64,000 nt of DNA from Actinomyces sp. HMSC035G02 (GTDB lineage: Bacteria; Actinomycetota; Actinomycetes; Actinomycetales; Actinomycetaceae): assembly GCA_001838165.1 (NCBI GenBank), contig KV835868.1, positions 1-64,000 of the forward strand. Direction: 5' to 3'. Of this stretch, positions 24,001 through 33,500 are shown piece after piece. The number at the start of each line of letters is the position of its first letter. Position 1 is the first letter of the stretch. The position numbers and the translations under genes are program-made. Below the pieces are notes generated by a model, which saw only the letters and a program-made list of their open reading frames with translations, had not been told where the DNA came from and ran no database searches.

Positions 24001-24262
24001 CCTTGTCTGGGCCTCCGAGGCCTGGGAGGACTATCTGTGGTGGCAGACTCAGGATCGAAAGACACTGAAGCGCATCAATGCACTACTACGTGACATTGCC
24101 AGGAACGGGCAAGATGCTGGAATTGGTAAGGCTGAGCCGTTGAAGGGGCGTTACTCGGGGTGGTGGTCACGCCGCATTGATGCGGCAAATCGTCTTGTCT
24201 ATCGCGTGCGTGATGATCGAGTCGAGATCATTTCATGTCGCACTCACTACGGGGATCACTAG
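23993..24262 (+). CDS. yoeB: Txe/YoeB-family mRNA interferase toxin
   Basis: This 89-residue toxin matches Txe/YoeB: LVWASEAWEDYLWWQ, LLRDIARNG, GKAEPLKGRYSGWWSRRIDAANRLVYRV and the terminal SCRTHY, including the catalytic His-Tyr end. It cuts ribosome-bound mRNA. YoeB usually pairs with YefM; here it pairs with a RelB/DinJ-type antitoxin, a mixed pairing also known in other genomes. The only YefM in this window is the orphan at 4301. Confidence 0.88.
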   Translation: MRDLVWASEAWEDYLWWQTQDRKTLKRINALLRDIARNGQDAGIGKAEPLKGRYSGWWSRRIDAANRLVYRVRDDRVEIISCRTHYGDH

Positions 24263-24333
24263 CCGGCAAAGTGGCAGTCGTCCGGTGGGTGGGCCGGGTG
24301 GATCGGGGAGTGAAGCCGGGTTAGCCTGGGCGC

Positions 24334-25056
24334 ATGACACTCGCCGCTGAGACGAACGACTTTTCCGCCCTGACCGCCTCGCGCCGCTCCACGCGCGCCT
24401 TTACGGATCGGGAGGTCCCCGCCGAGGTCCTCGATGCGATTCTTGCCGACGCGACGACCGCGCCGTCCTGGTCCAACACGCGCGCCTTCCGCGTTGCCCT
24501 GGCCACGGGCGAGCGCGCCGCTCGCCTACGACAGCACTACGGCAGTCTCTTCGACGAGGAGATTGCCGCCCATGCCCGCAAGGCTGAGGATCCGGACGTT
24601 GAGATTCCCGTTCCGGACGGTGACTTCCCGGTGCGCAAGCGTTACCCGGACGAGGTGCGACCCGCTCAGATCGAGGTTGCGAAGCTCCTCTACGGTATCC
24701 ACGGCATCGAGCGTGCCGACATCGAGGGACGCAACCGCGTGAACCGCCGCAACGTGATGGCCTTCGACGCGCCCGTCATGGGCTTCGTCTTCGTCCACGA
24801 GGACATGCTCCCGTGGAGCGCCATGGACGCCGGCCTCATGCTCCAGACCCTATTCCTGTCCGCCAAGTCGCGCGGCATCGACTCCTGCCCGGTCGGCATC
24901 CTCGCCACGTGGCGCGAGCCCGTCGACGCCGAGTTTGAGATCCCCGAGGGCTATCGGTTCATCACCGGTTTCGCGCTCGGTTACGCGGATAAGGACGCCC
25001 CGATCAACGCGATGCAGGCGCCGCGCCCGCCGATCCAGCTCCTCGACGGAAAGTAG
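24334..25056 (+). CDS. nitroreductase-family flavoprotein
   Basis: This 240-residue FMN-dependent reductase starts with FSALTASRRSTRAFTDREVP and has SWSNTRAFRVALATGE (flavin-phosphate binding region). DAGLMLQTLFLSAKSRGIDSCPVG follows and the C-terminal FITGFALGYADKDAPIN completes the fold. It reduces nitro-aromatics or quinones with NAD(P)H; the natural substrate is unknown. TAGCCT lies six bases before the ATG, indicating a leaderless transcript. It is followed by a short hairpin. Confidence 0.88.
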   Translation: MTLAAETNDFSALTASRRSTRAFTDREVPAEVLDAILADATTAPSWSNTRAFRVALATGERAARLRQHYGSLFDEEIAAHARKAEDPDVEIPVPDGDFPVRKRYPDEVRPAQIEVAKLLYGIHGIERADIEGRNRVNRRNVMAFDAPVMGFVFVHEDMLPWSAMDAGLMLQTLFLSAKSRGIDSCPVGILATWREPVDAEFEIPEGYRFITGFALGYADKDAPINAMQAPRPPIQLLDGK

Positions 25057-25059
25057 AGT

Positions 25060-25078
25060 AAAAGGTCCTTTACCTTTT
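25060..25078 (+). terminator. hairpin after the nitroreductase gene
   Basis: AAAAGGT (25060-25066) pairs with ACCTTTT (25072-25078) around CCTTT. The downstream T-rich arm makes it terminator-like. Confidence 0.55.
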
Positions 25079-25104
25079 CGTGAACAATGCCGCATAGCGG
25101 GGTG

Positions 25105-25158
25105 CGTTCCTGGGTGAGCGTCTACCGTGGAACGAGGCCTCGGCCTCGTGAAACGTTC
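25105..25158 (+). promoter_or_regulatory. structured leader upstream of the YkvI transporter
   Basis: CGTTCC (25105-25110) can pair with GGAACG (25129-25134), with an inner GGT/ACC pair. ACGAGGCC (25132-25139) pairs with GGCCTCGT (25142-25149), overlapping the first stem. A further CGTTC follows at about 25154. The pairings are mutually exclusive, as in attenuators or riboswitches. No known riboswitch class could be assigned by eye. Confidence 0.35.
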
Positions 25159-25175
25159 GCAATCGGAAGGACCCT

Positions 25176-26498
25176 ATGTCCAAGAAGTACCTCTCCGTCG
25201 CCTTCGCCTACGTGGGAGTCATCATCGGCGCGGGCCTGGCGAGTGGCCAGGACCTGCTCCAGTACTTCCTGTCCTTTGGCGCGAAGGGCCTGATCGGCAT
25301 CGCGGTCCTGGGCATCCTCAACGTCGTCTTCGGCGTCGTCGCGCTCCAGCTGGGCTCCTACTACCGATCCGGCCACCACGACGAGGTCTTCGAGCGCATC
25401 ACCCACCCGGCGCTGCGCCGCGTCATCGACGTCGTGCTCGTCTTCTCGGGGTTCGCGATGGGATTCGTGATGCTCGCGGGCGCGGGCGCGAACCTCGAGC
25501 AGCAGTTCGGCCTGCCTGCGTGGGCGGGCAGTGCCCTGTGCGCGGTGCTTGTCGTTCTGACGGCCTTCCTGGACTTCGACCGGATCATGAAGGTGATCGG
25601 CGTCTTCACGCCCATGATCATCGTCGCCATCACGATCCTCACAATCTACTCGCTCGCCACCCCGCACCCGGGCATCGCCGAGCTCAACGCCGCCGCCACC
25701 CAGGTCACCCCGGCGCTGCCCAACCTGTGGCTCTCCACGATCAACTACTTCGCGCTGTGCGTCGTCAACGGCATCGCGATGGCCTTCGTGCTGGGGGGTT
25801 CGGTGCTGCGCATCGGCGAGGCTCGCCGAGCCGGGCGCATTGGCGGCACCATCATCGCCCTCGTCATCGGCGCGGACGCCCTGTGCCTGTACCTGAACGT
25901 GGACCGGATCTGGGACGTGAACGTTCCCGCCCTCGAGATCGCGCGCTCGATCCACCCGGCTTTCGCCTTCGTCTACACGCTGATCATTTTCGCGCTCATC
26001 TACAACACGGTCTTTTCGCTGTTCTACTCGACGGCGCGCCGCTTCTCGGGCGGGCAGACCACGCGTATGCGCATCGTCCTCGTCGGCGTGGTCGCGGTGG
26101 GCTACGCGGCCTCGCTCATGGGCTTCAAGAAGCTGATCGGCGGCATGTACCCGATCATCGGCTGGCTGGGCGTTGCCCTCCTCGTTGTCCTCGCGGTCGG
26201 CTGGCTGCGCGAGCGCTCCGCCGTCCTGCGCGAGGAGAACCTGCGCCGAAAGCTCATCCGCGTCCTCGTGCGTAAGCACGCCGATGACCTGGAGTACACG
26301 GACGAGCACCGCGCCCAGGCCCGTACCCTCGCGCAGGCCTCGGTCGTCGACGGTGCCGAGCTGCGCCGGGAGGCCGACTCGATCGCCGAGCAGATCGCCG
26401 ATACCCAGGATGATGCCGCCGCGTACGCGCGCGAGGCTCTGCCCGTTGACGAGGCCCTGGTCGAGCAGGCGATCGAGGCCGACCGGGCGAACGGCTGA
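25176..26498 (+). CDS. YkvI-family LeuT-fold membrane transporter
   Basis: This 440-residue protein has about 10-11 membrane helices. The first is AFAYVGVIIGAGLASGQDLLQYF, whose unwound GAGLASG is typical of YkvI/LeuT-fold carriers, and later ones include GIAMAFVLGGSVLRIGEARRAG. The last roughly 80 residues are a charged cytoplasmic helix rich in Ala, Glu and Arg. YkvI proteins are uncharacterised relatives of branched-chain amino acid and nucleobase carriers, so the substrate is unknown. The ATG lies after GGAAGGACC. A hairpin-rich leader precedes it and may control expression. Confidence 0.8.
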   Translation: MSKKYLSVAFAYVGVIIGAGLASGQDLLQYFLSFGAKGLIGIAVLGILNVVFGVVALQLGSYYRSGHHDEVFERITHPALRRVIDVVLVFSGFAMGFVMLAGAGANLEQQFGLPAWAGSALCAVLVVLTAFLDFDRIMKVIGVFTPMIIVAITILTIYSLATPHPGIAELNAAATQVTPALPNLWLSTINYFALCVVNGIAMAFVLGGSVLRIGEARRAGRIGGTIIALVIGADALCLYLNVDRIWDVNVPALEIARSIHPAFAFVYTLIIFALIYNTVFSLFYSTARRFSGGQTTRMRIVLVGVVAVGYAASLMGFKKLIGGMYPIIGWLGVALLVVLAVGWLRERSAVLREENLRRKLIRVLVRKHADDLEYTDEHRAQARTLAQASVVDGAELRREADSIAEQIADTQDDAAAYAREALPVDEALVEQAIEADRANG

Positions 26499-26499
26499 G

Positions 26500-27105
26500 T
26501 CAGTTGGCCGACGAGGCCATGGTCGCCTCGTGCGCCAGCAGCCAGGCTTTCGCAGCTGCTCCCGCCGCGTATCCGCCGGGGCCGCTGGCCGCCACAACCC
26601 GGTGGCAGGGGCGGATGATCAGCAAGGGGTTACGCCCCACCGCTCCGCCGACTGCGCGCGCCGGCGCGGGCACGCCTGCGCCTCGCAGCGTGGCCGCGAG
26701 GTGCCCGTACGTGCGCGTCGCGCCGTGTGGGATAGCGTCCATCGCCTCCCACACTCGCTTTTGGAAGTCCGTGCCCGCGGGTGCGAGGGGGACGCAAGCG
26801 GGGGAGAGGGACTCGCCCGCGAAGTATCCGTCGAGCCACGATGCCGCCGCGCCCAGAGCGTGCGCGTCGGCCTCGTCCCACTGAGCTGCCGCGCGGACAG
26901 CCTCCCGAGAATCGGGCGAGGTCAGGTCGAGCGCGGAGCGGGCCGCGGCCTCGTCGATGCCATAGGGAGAGCCGAAGAAGCGCTGCCCGCTCACCCACAG
27001 GCCGACGAGTGCACCGCCCCGCGCGGCCAGCGTGAGGCGGCCGATGGGGGAGTCGTAGGTGGCGAGCGCCGGGTCAGAACTGCTCGGGGTGATCTCGGTA
27101 GGCAT
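26500..27105 (-). CDS. ogt: methylated-DNA--protein-cysteine methyltransferase
   Basis: This 201-residue suicide repair enzyme removes alkyl groups from O6-alkylguanine. It shows FQKRVWEAMDAIPHGATRTYGHLA and the acceptor-cysteine motif RPCHRVVAASGPGGYAAG. The N-terminal domain is the Ogt type without Ada regulatory cysteines. Its start overlaps the 3' end of the protoglobin gene by 32 bases on the same strand, so the two are co-transcribed. This may link nitrosative stress sensing with alkylation repair (inference). Confidence 0.9.
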   Translation of the reverse strand: MPTEITPSSSDPALATYDSPIGRLTLAARGGALVGLWVSGQRFFGSPYGIDEAAARSALDLTSPDSREAVRAAAQWDEADAHALGAAASWLDGYFAGESLSPACVPLAPAGTDFQKRVWEAMDAIPHGATRTYGHLAATLRGAGVPAPARAVGGAVGRNPLLIIRPCHRVVAASGPGGYAAGAAAKAWLLAHEATMASSAN

Positions 27106-27667
27106 ACGCCCACACTGTCACGGCGACAGTCACAGCGCGAGTCCAGGCATCGCGGACAGCGCTCAGTTCTTCGCCCTCGAAGCCCTCCGCGAGGAGACGG
27201 TGTCCGACCTCCACAGTCGGCGCGATGAAGGCGAGCACGTAGCGCAGGGGCACGAATGGTGTCGAGTCCGCCCCATCCGCCGCGTTCTTCGCTGCGGACA
27301 TGTGACGTGCGCCGATCAGGTACTGGTAGTCCAGCCACGCCTGGTCACGCTCGCGCGTGCACATGTCGATGATCCACTGGGCGAAGCGCGGCTTCGAGGC
27401 CTGCGCGTACTCGGGGTTCGGCTGCCCGTCCGGGTGCGCGGAATGTGCCGCCAGATACGTCTTTTGAGCCAGAATCCCGCGCCACGTGTCGACCATTTCC
27501 ATGGCATGCGGCGCCAGGATGGGTTCTGCTCGTGCGAGCAGCTCTGCATCACCGGGCTGGACGTGCGCGGCGGCCTCAATCTGGCGTAGATCCTTGAGTG
27601 TGAGCGGGGACGTGGGGACGGCATCGGTACCGTAGGTGTACCCCGACGAGTGGTTGTAAGCGGTCAT
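27074..27667 (-). CDS. protoglobin-domain heme protein
   Basis: This 197-residue single-domain globin matches protoglobins: LARAEPILAPHAMEMVDTWRGIL, then WLDYQYLIGARHMSAAKN with the presumed proximal His, then VPLRYVLAFIAPTVEVGHRLL. There is no output domain, so it may bind or detoxify O2, NO or CO and not signal directly. ATG 27667 has AAGGAGG five to six bases upstream; longer in-frame extensions are unlike globins. It is the first gene of a pair with ogt. Confidence 0.82.
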   Translation of the reverse strand: MTAYNHSSGYTYGTDAVPTSPLTLKDLRQIEAAAHVQPGDAELLARAEPILAPHAMEMVDTWRGILAQKTYLAAHSAHPDGQPNPEYAQASKPRFAQWIIDMCTRERDQAWLDYQYLIGARHMSAAKNAADGADSTPFVPLRYVLAFIAPTVEVGHRLLAEGFEGEELSAVRDAWTRAVTVAVTVWAYAYRDHPEQF

Positions 27668-27854
27668 TTGAACCTCCTTGAACCTATGGGTTAATGGTAG
27701 CAGTGCTCTGCTCGTGTGGGTCTGTTTGACATTCGGGGATGGTGTCGAGGCCATGCGGGCGGGGCGTGGTACGCCGCGCGAGTTCGCGGCGCCGGTAGCC
27801 GACGTGGTGAGATGGCGACGACGCCGGTGGGGTTGCTCGCAATACAATTGACCT

Positions 27855-29757
27855 ATGGACCCCCTTCTTATTGCCGTGGCCGGAATGCTCATCATCGTGG
27901 CATGCCAATTCGTCGCGCCCAAGGTGCGCGTGGCAGCCCCCCCTGATCCTGCTGGTCGTCGGCCTGGTGATCGGGTTCCTGCCGCAGGTGGGGGCCATCG
28001 AGATTGAGCCGAACATCATCCTCGAGATGGTGCTGCCGCCCCTGCTGTTCTCGGCGGCCGTGCGTATGCCGACCATGGACTTCCGGCGCGAGATGCAGGC
28101 CGTCGCGATGCTCGCGATTCCCCTCGTGTTCCTGTCCGCCTTCGCGGTCGGCTTCGTCATCAACTGGCTGGTCCCCGCGATCTCCCTGCCCTGGGGTGTC
28201 GCGCTGGGCGCGGTCCTGTCGCCGACCGACGCGGTCGCCATCTCGATCGCGAAACGCTCGGGCGTCTCCCACCGCATCATCACGGTCCTCGAAGGTGAGG
28301 GGCTCTTCAACGACGCAACCTCGCTGGTCCTGCTTTCCGCCGCGATGAGCGCCGGTCTGGCCGCCGACGAACACGCCCTCAACCCGGGCTTGCTCATCGG
28401 CAAGGTCGCTCTCGCGCTCGGTATCGCAGCCGTCATCGGCTGGGTTGTCGGCGAGATCGGCGTGCGTCTGCGCGCCCTCATCAAGGAGCCCTCGGCCGAC
28501 ACGGTCTTCTCCTTCGCGATGCCCTTCATCGCCTCGATCCCGGCTGAGCACCTGGGAGGTTCCGGCCTCGTCGCCGCCGTCGTCGCCGGCCTGGTTGTCT
28601 CGCGCCGCCGCGCCGCCACGATCTCCGCGATGAACAGGCGATTCTCCCAGCAGAACTGGCAGACCATGACCCTCGTCCTGGAGAGCGGGATCTTCCTGAC
28701 GATGGGCCTCCAGGCCTTCGGGATCGTCGAGGAGACCGCCGCGTTCTCCGGCGGCCTGGCCTTCGCCGCCTTCCTCGCCGTCACCCTGGGCGCGCTCATC
28801 ATGGTCATTCGAGCCGTCTTCATCGCGTTGATGTTCACCTGGCTGGACCATCGACACAAGCGCCGTCAGCGGCGCTACGAGGCCGAGGCCGCGCGCATCG
28901 AGCGCTTTGAGAAGCGCATGCACAAGGCGAGTGAGGTTGACGCCGACATGCTTCAGGCGCGCGACCTGAGTCCCGAACGCTGGGAAGACGCGCTTAACCA
29001 CTATCGTCGCCGCCTCAAGCGGCGCGCGCGCCGCAACGCGATGCGCGGATCCGACCTGGACTACTTCGAGAGCGAACCGCTGGGCCCGCGCGAGGGCAGT
29101 GTCATCGTCTGGGCGGGCATGCGCGGCGCGATCACCCTGGCCGCTGCGCAGACGATCTCGACGCATGCGCCGATGCGCGCGTTCCTGCTCACGATCGCCC
29201 TGTTCATCGCTGCTGGTGCGCTCGTCATCCAGGGCCTGACCCTGCCCGGACTCATCCGCATCGTCAAGCCCAAGATGGCCACGGGCGATATCTCCGAGGA
29301 GGAGCGCGCCAAGCTCCTGAAGGTTATGGGCTCCGCGCTGGTCGACACGGCCCTCGCCCAGGCGATTCACGAGGTCGACGGGCAGACCCTGCTCTCCGCC
29401 GGCGTCTCGCGCACACTCTCCCGGCTGGGGCATGCACTTACTGACGAGGCCATGGGTGAGCAAGTGCGGACGGCGCACGCTGCAGACCGCGTCCTCACGG
29501 ACATCCTCCAGGATGCCGCTGGCGACAGCGACGACGATGGCCACGGCACCGTCGACATGAGCGAGGAGGAGGTTGAGCGCTCCTTCACGCGCGACCAGAT
29601 CCGTGAACTCGCCCTGGAGGCCATCCACGCCCAGCGCGACGCCCTCCTGCAGGCCCGCGACGAGGGAATCTTCTCCTCGGCGGCCCTGGAAGGTGCCCTC
29701 GCCCGACTCGACAACGAGGAAATCCTGCTGGTCTCCAGCCGCGGCGTCGACCACTGA
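27855..29757 (+). CDS. NhaP/CPA1-type Na+/H+ antiporter, frameshifted near the N-terminus
   Basis: The main frame encodes about 12 membrane helices of a CPA1 antiporter (LILLVVGLVIGFLPQVGA, SPTDAVAISIAKRSGVSHRI with the ion-binding acidic region, GEGLFNDATSLVLL) and a long cytoplasmic tail. The natural start appears to be ATG 27855, with TACAAT six bases upstream (leaderless). It reads MDPLLIAVAGMLIIVACQF, then KVRVAAP. A run of seven C (27937-27943) shifts this frame; with six C it joins LILLVVGL perfectly. So the gene is either phase-variable, broken or mis-sequenced. The reading frame after the run lacks a good start of its own. Confidence 0.8.
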
Positions 29758-29793
29758 TCATCACTCCCGCGTCGACCGAGGGAGGCCAGCGCG

Positions 29794-30366
29794 TCAGTCC
29801 GTCGTCACCCGTGAAGCGTACGCCGGGTCGTCGGTGACCGAGTTAAGCGCCTCCTCCAGGCGCTGCGGGCTCACGATCCCGTCGCGCGCGAGGACCCGGT
29901 AGGTCTGGTCGGCCTCGTGCGTGAGCATGTTCGTAACCTCAAAACCGTTGCGCTCGTAGAACGCCAGGCGGCGCACGCGCTGCTGGTAGTTCCCGGCCTC
30001 GCGCACGACCGGCTCGATCTCGAGCAGCTGTGGCACGTCGCCGTAGCGCTCGCGGAAGTGGGTGAGGATGCGCGAGCCGTATCCCGCGCTGCGCGTGCGC
30101 CCGTCCACCGCGAGGAAGCCCAGGTAGAACAGGTCGGGGAAGACGAAGGAGAAGGTCAGGGCGACCACGTTGCCGGCCCCGTCCTCGCCCGCAGGCAGGG
30201 AGCGGTCGATCCATGCGAGGAAGGAGACCTGGTCCATCTGGGCGCTTGCCAGCAGCTCGGGAAGGGGGATCTGCTCCTCGGGCGGGAAGGAACGCTCGTA
30301 GATTTCCTTGACTTTGTCGGTGATCGGCCCTTCGTTGGGCACAGGAATCTGGGTGAGGTCGGTCAT
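29794..30366 (-). CDS. GNAT-family acetyltransferase
   Basis: This 190-residue protein has the GNAT core: VVALTFSFVFPDLFYLGFLAVDGRTRSAGYGSRIL supplies strand 4 and the acetyl-CoA loop (RSAGYGS), with LLEIEPVV and RLAFYERNGFEV after it. The early part (IYERSFPPEEQIPLPELLASA) resembles small GNATs of Gram-positive bacteria. The substrate is unknown. TAGACT six bases before the ATG, with no ribosome site, indicates a leaderless transcript. Convergent with the antiporter. Confidence 0.82.
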   Translation of the reverse strand: MTDLTQIPVPNEGPITDKVKEIYERSFPPEEQIPLPELLASAQMDQVSFLAWIDRSLPAGEDGAGNVVALTFSFVFPDLFYLGFLAVDGRTRSAGYGSRILTHFRERYGDVPQLLEIEPVVREAGNYQQRVRRLAFYERNGFEVTNMLTHEADQTYRVLARDGIVSPQRLEEALNSVTDDPAYASRVTTD

Positions 30367-30416
30367 GGGATCAGTCTAGCCGCTCGGTCTCGCGCGCCCC
30401 GGTAGGCAGCCGATGG

Positions 30417-30429
30417 ACGAGGCCGGGGC
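30417..30429. repeat. single ACGAGGCCGGGGC intergenic motif
   Basis: An unpaired motif copy lies in the divergent region between the GNAT gene and the MacB-like ABC gene. Confidence 0.5.
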
Positions 30430-30469
30430 TGGGTTTTGGGGACCGCGATGTGACGTGGGACATGGGGGT

Positions 30470-30509
30470 TCAGGGGCTTGTCAGGGGACGATCAGGGGTC
30501 AGTCAGTGA
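30470..30509 (+). promoter_or_regulatory. PhoB/OmpR-type direct-repeat box before the ABC gene
   Basis: TCAGGGG occurs at 30470, 30481 and 30492, and TCAGTGA at 30503: four 7-bp units with exact 11-bp spacing. A TAGACT -10 box follows at 30542-30547. Seven-bp repeats with 4-bp spacers are the classic architecture for OmpR-family response regulators. Confidence 0.5.
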
Positions 30510-30583
30510 ACAGCGGCGGTCGTGGGTGATCCTCGCTCGCCTAGACTTGTATGAGGATTCAACAGCAGATGTGAGGATGAAGC

Positions 30584-33500
30584 GTGCTAGAGCTCAAGGA
30601 GATCGTCAAGGCCTACCAGACCGCCAACCTCGTGCAGGTGGCGCTCAACAAGGTCTCCGTGGCGTTCCGCGACAACGAGTTCGTGGCCGTGCTGGGCCAG
30701 TCAGGCTCCGGCAAGACGACGATGCTCAACGTCATCGGTGGCCTCGACCGCTTCCAGAGCGGCGACCTCGTCATCGACGGCATTTCGACGAAGGACTACA
30801 AGGCCCGCGACTGGGACGCCTACCGCAACAACCGCATCGGCTTCGTCTTCCAGGCGTACAACCTGATTCCGCACCAGTCCGTCCTGGCGAACGTCGAGCT
30901 GGCCCTGACCCTGTCGGGCGTCTCGCGCTCCGAGCGCCGCAAGCGGGCCCTCGACGCCCTGGAACGCGTCGGCCTGAAAGACCATGTCAACAAGAAGCCC
31001 TCGCAGATGTCGGGCGGCCAGATGCAGCGCGTAGCCATCGCGCGCGCCCTCATCAACGATCCCGAGATCCTGTTGGCCGACGAGCCCACCGGCGCCCTCG
31101 ACTCCAAGACGAGCGTGCAGGTCATGGACCTGCTGCGCGACGTGGCCCGCGACCGCCTCGTCATCATGGTCACGCACAACCCCGAGCTGGCCCACGAGTA
31201 CGCGACCCGCATCGTCGAGCTGGCCGACGGCTGCATCGTCGCTGACTCCGATCCTTTCGTGCCCACCGCGCAAGACCGGCGCGAAGCCAAGCCCGCGCGC
31301 CGCACCTCGATGGGCTTTTTGACGGCCCTGTCGCTGTCGGCCAACAACCTGATGACGAAGAAGGGACGCACCCTCATGACCTCCTTCGCGGGGTCCATCG
31401 GCATCATCGGCATCGCCGCGATCCTCGCGCTGGCCAACGGCACCAACGCCTACATCGCAAAAACCGAAGAGGAGACGCTGGGCGCGTACCCGCTGACGAT
31501 CCAGAAAACCGGCATCGACATGACAGCCGCGCTGTCCGTGTCGGCCTCGGACTCCAAAGACTCCCAGCCTGCGCCCGACGGCAAGGTCGGCGTCTCCAAG
31601 CTGCGCACCTTCGCAGACACGATCCGCGACGCGAAGACCAACGACCTGGCCTCCCTCAAGACCTACCTGGACAACAACGGCGGCGACATCAACACGATGG
31701 TCAACGCGATCGAGTACGACTACGACATCGTCCCGCAGATCTACCAGTCCGACACGTCCAAGGCGACCGTGCAGGTCAGCCCCGACCAGTCGATGAAGCA
31801 GATGGAGACAGGCTTCGGATCGGGGGCATTCTCCTCGATGATGGTCACCAACCCCTTCTACCAGATGCCCGCCACGACCTCGCTGTACACCTCCGCGTAC
31901 GACGTGGTCGCCGGCTCCTGGCCGAGTGGCGCGAACCAGGTTGTCCTGGTCTTGGACGAGGATGGCAACATCCCCAACCTCTTCGAATACACCCTGGGTC
32001 TCAAAGACCACAAGGAATTCGACGACCTCATGCGCCAGTACTACCAGGGCGCCCTGGGGGATAAGAAGCAGTCCGGGGCGCAGTCGGGCGCGCAGTCCGG
32101 GGCCAGTACCGCGACCTACGACTACTCCGCGATCCTGGGCACGACCTTCCGGCGCGTCAACGCCTTCGACAAGTACACGTGGGACGACACCTACAAGGTC
32201 TGGACGGACCGCTCCTCCGACGCGGACTACATGAAGAAGCTCGTGGACGGCGGGCAGCAGCTGACGATCTCCGGCATCGTCAAGCCCAACTCCGACAAGG
32301 GCGGTGCCCTGCGCCAGGGCATCGCCTACACGCCCGCCCTGACCTACCAGATCATCGAGGAGGCGGCGGCCAGCCCGATCGTTAAGGCCCAACGCGCCAA
32401 GCCCGACGTCGATGTGTTCACCGGCAAGACCTTCAAGGAGCTGGCTGACAACCAGAAGAGCCAGTCCGGCGGCTTCGACATGTCCTCCCTGTTCACGGTG
32501 GACGAGTCCAAGCTCTCCGCTGCCTTCCAGATCGACCCCAGCAAGATGCAGATGGACCTGTCGGGCCTGGACTTTTCCGGCATGGACCTGTCCGGCCTCG
32601 ATTTTTCCAACCTCGACATGTCGGGCATGGATCTGTCGAACATCGACCTGTCGGCCCTCGCCGCCCAGTCCGGCGCCCAGTCCGGCATGACCTTCGACCT
32701 GTCCGGCCTCGACTTCGGGGAGCTGAGCAAGGACCTGCCGCAGCTGGCCAACGTCGACTTCCAGACGATCATCCGCTCCGCCCTGGCCGACGGCGCCGTC
32801 AAGGACGGTGCAGCCGACTACCTGAGCGCACAAGCCTCCCAGATCGCCCAGGGCTTCCAGGACTACGCCCGCGAGCAGATCGAGGCGGGCGGCACGACGG
32901 ACTTCGCGACCCTGGCCTCGGCGTACTTCTCTCAGCCCGAGGTGCTCGAGCAGCTGCGAGCGGCCGTCTCCTCGGACAAGGTCGTTGACTCCGACAAGCT
33001 CGCCGCGAACCTGACGAAGGCGCTCGGCAATGACCCGGCCCTGGCCCAGATCGGCACCGACGTCTCCACTCAGGTCATGAACGCGATCTCCGCGCAGATC
33101 GCCGCCCAGCTGGGTCGCACTCTTACCCAGGGCGTGAGTGCCGTCATCGGTCAGGTCATGCAGGAAGCCATGACGAACGCGATGACCTCGATGATGACGC
33201 AGCTGTCGGCCGCGATCGGCGACCAGATCGGCGCGACCATGGAGCAGTTCGCCACCAACATGTCCAGCGCTTTCTCCATGGACCCGCAGGCATTCGCCGA
33301 CGCTTTCCACTCCAACCTGGACGAGAAGTCCCTCGCGGCCCTCATGGCGACCATGTTCTCCACGAACGTGCCGACGTTGGAGACGAACCTGAGGAACCTG
33401 GGGTGGGCGGACATCGCGTCCCCGTCGAACATTTCGATCTACCCCAAGTCCTTCGCGGACAAGGACAAGGTGAAGGCCGCCCTGGACGCCTACAACGCCG

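Noticed and set aside
25081-25175. Known purine, guanidine or SAM riboswitch
   Set aside because: The conserved cores of these classes were compared by eye and none fits; kept only as an unassigned structured leader.
30701-33310. Antisense frame of about 870 codons opposite the MacB-like gene
   Set aside because: Same composition effect; the sense strand carries Walker and FtsX motifs.
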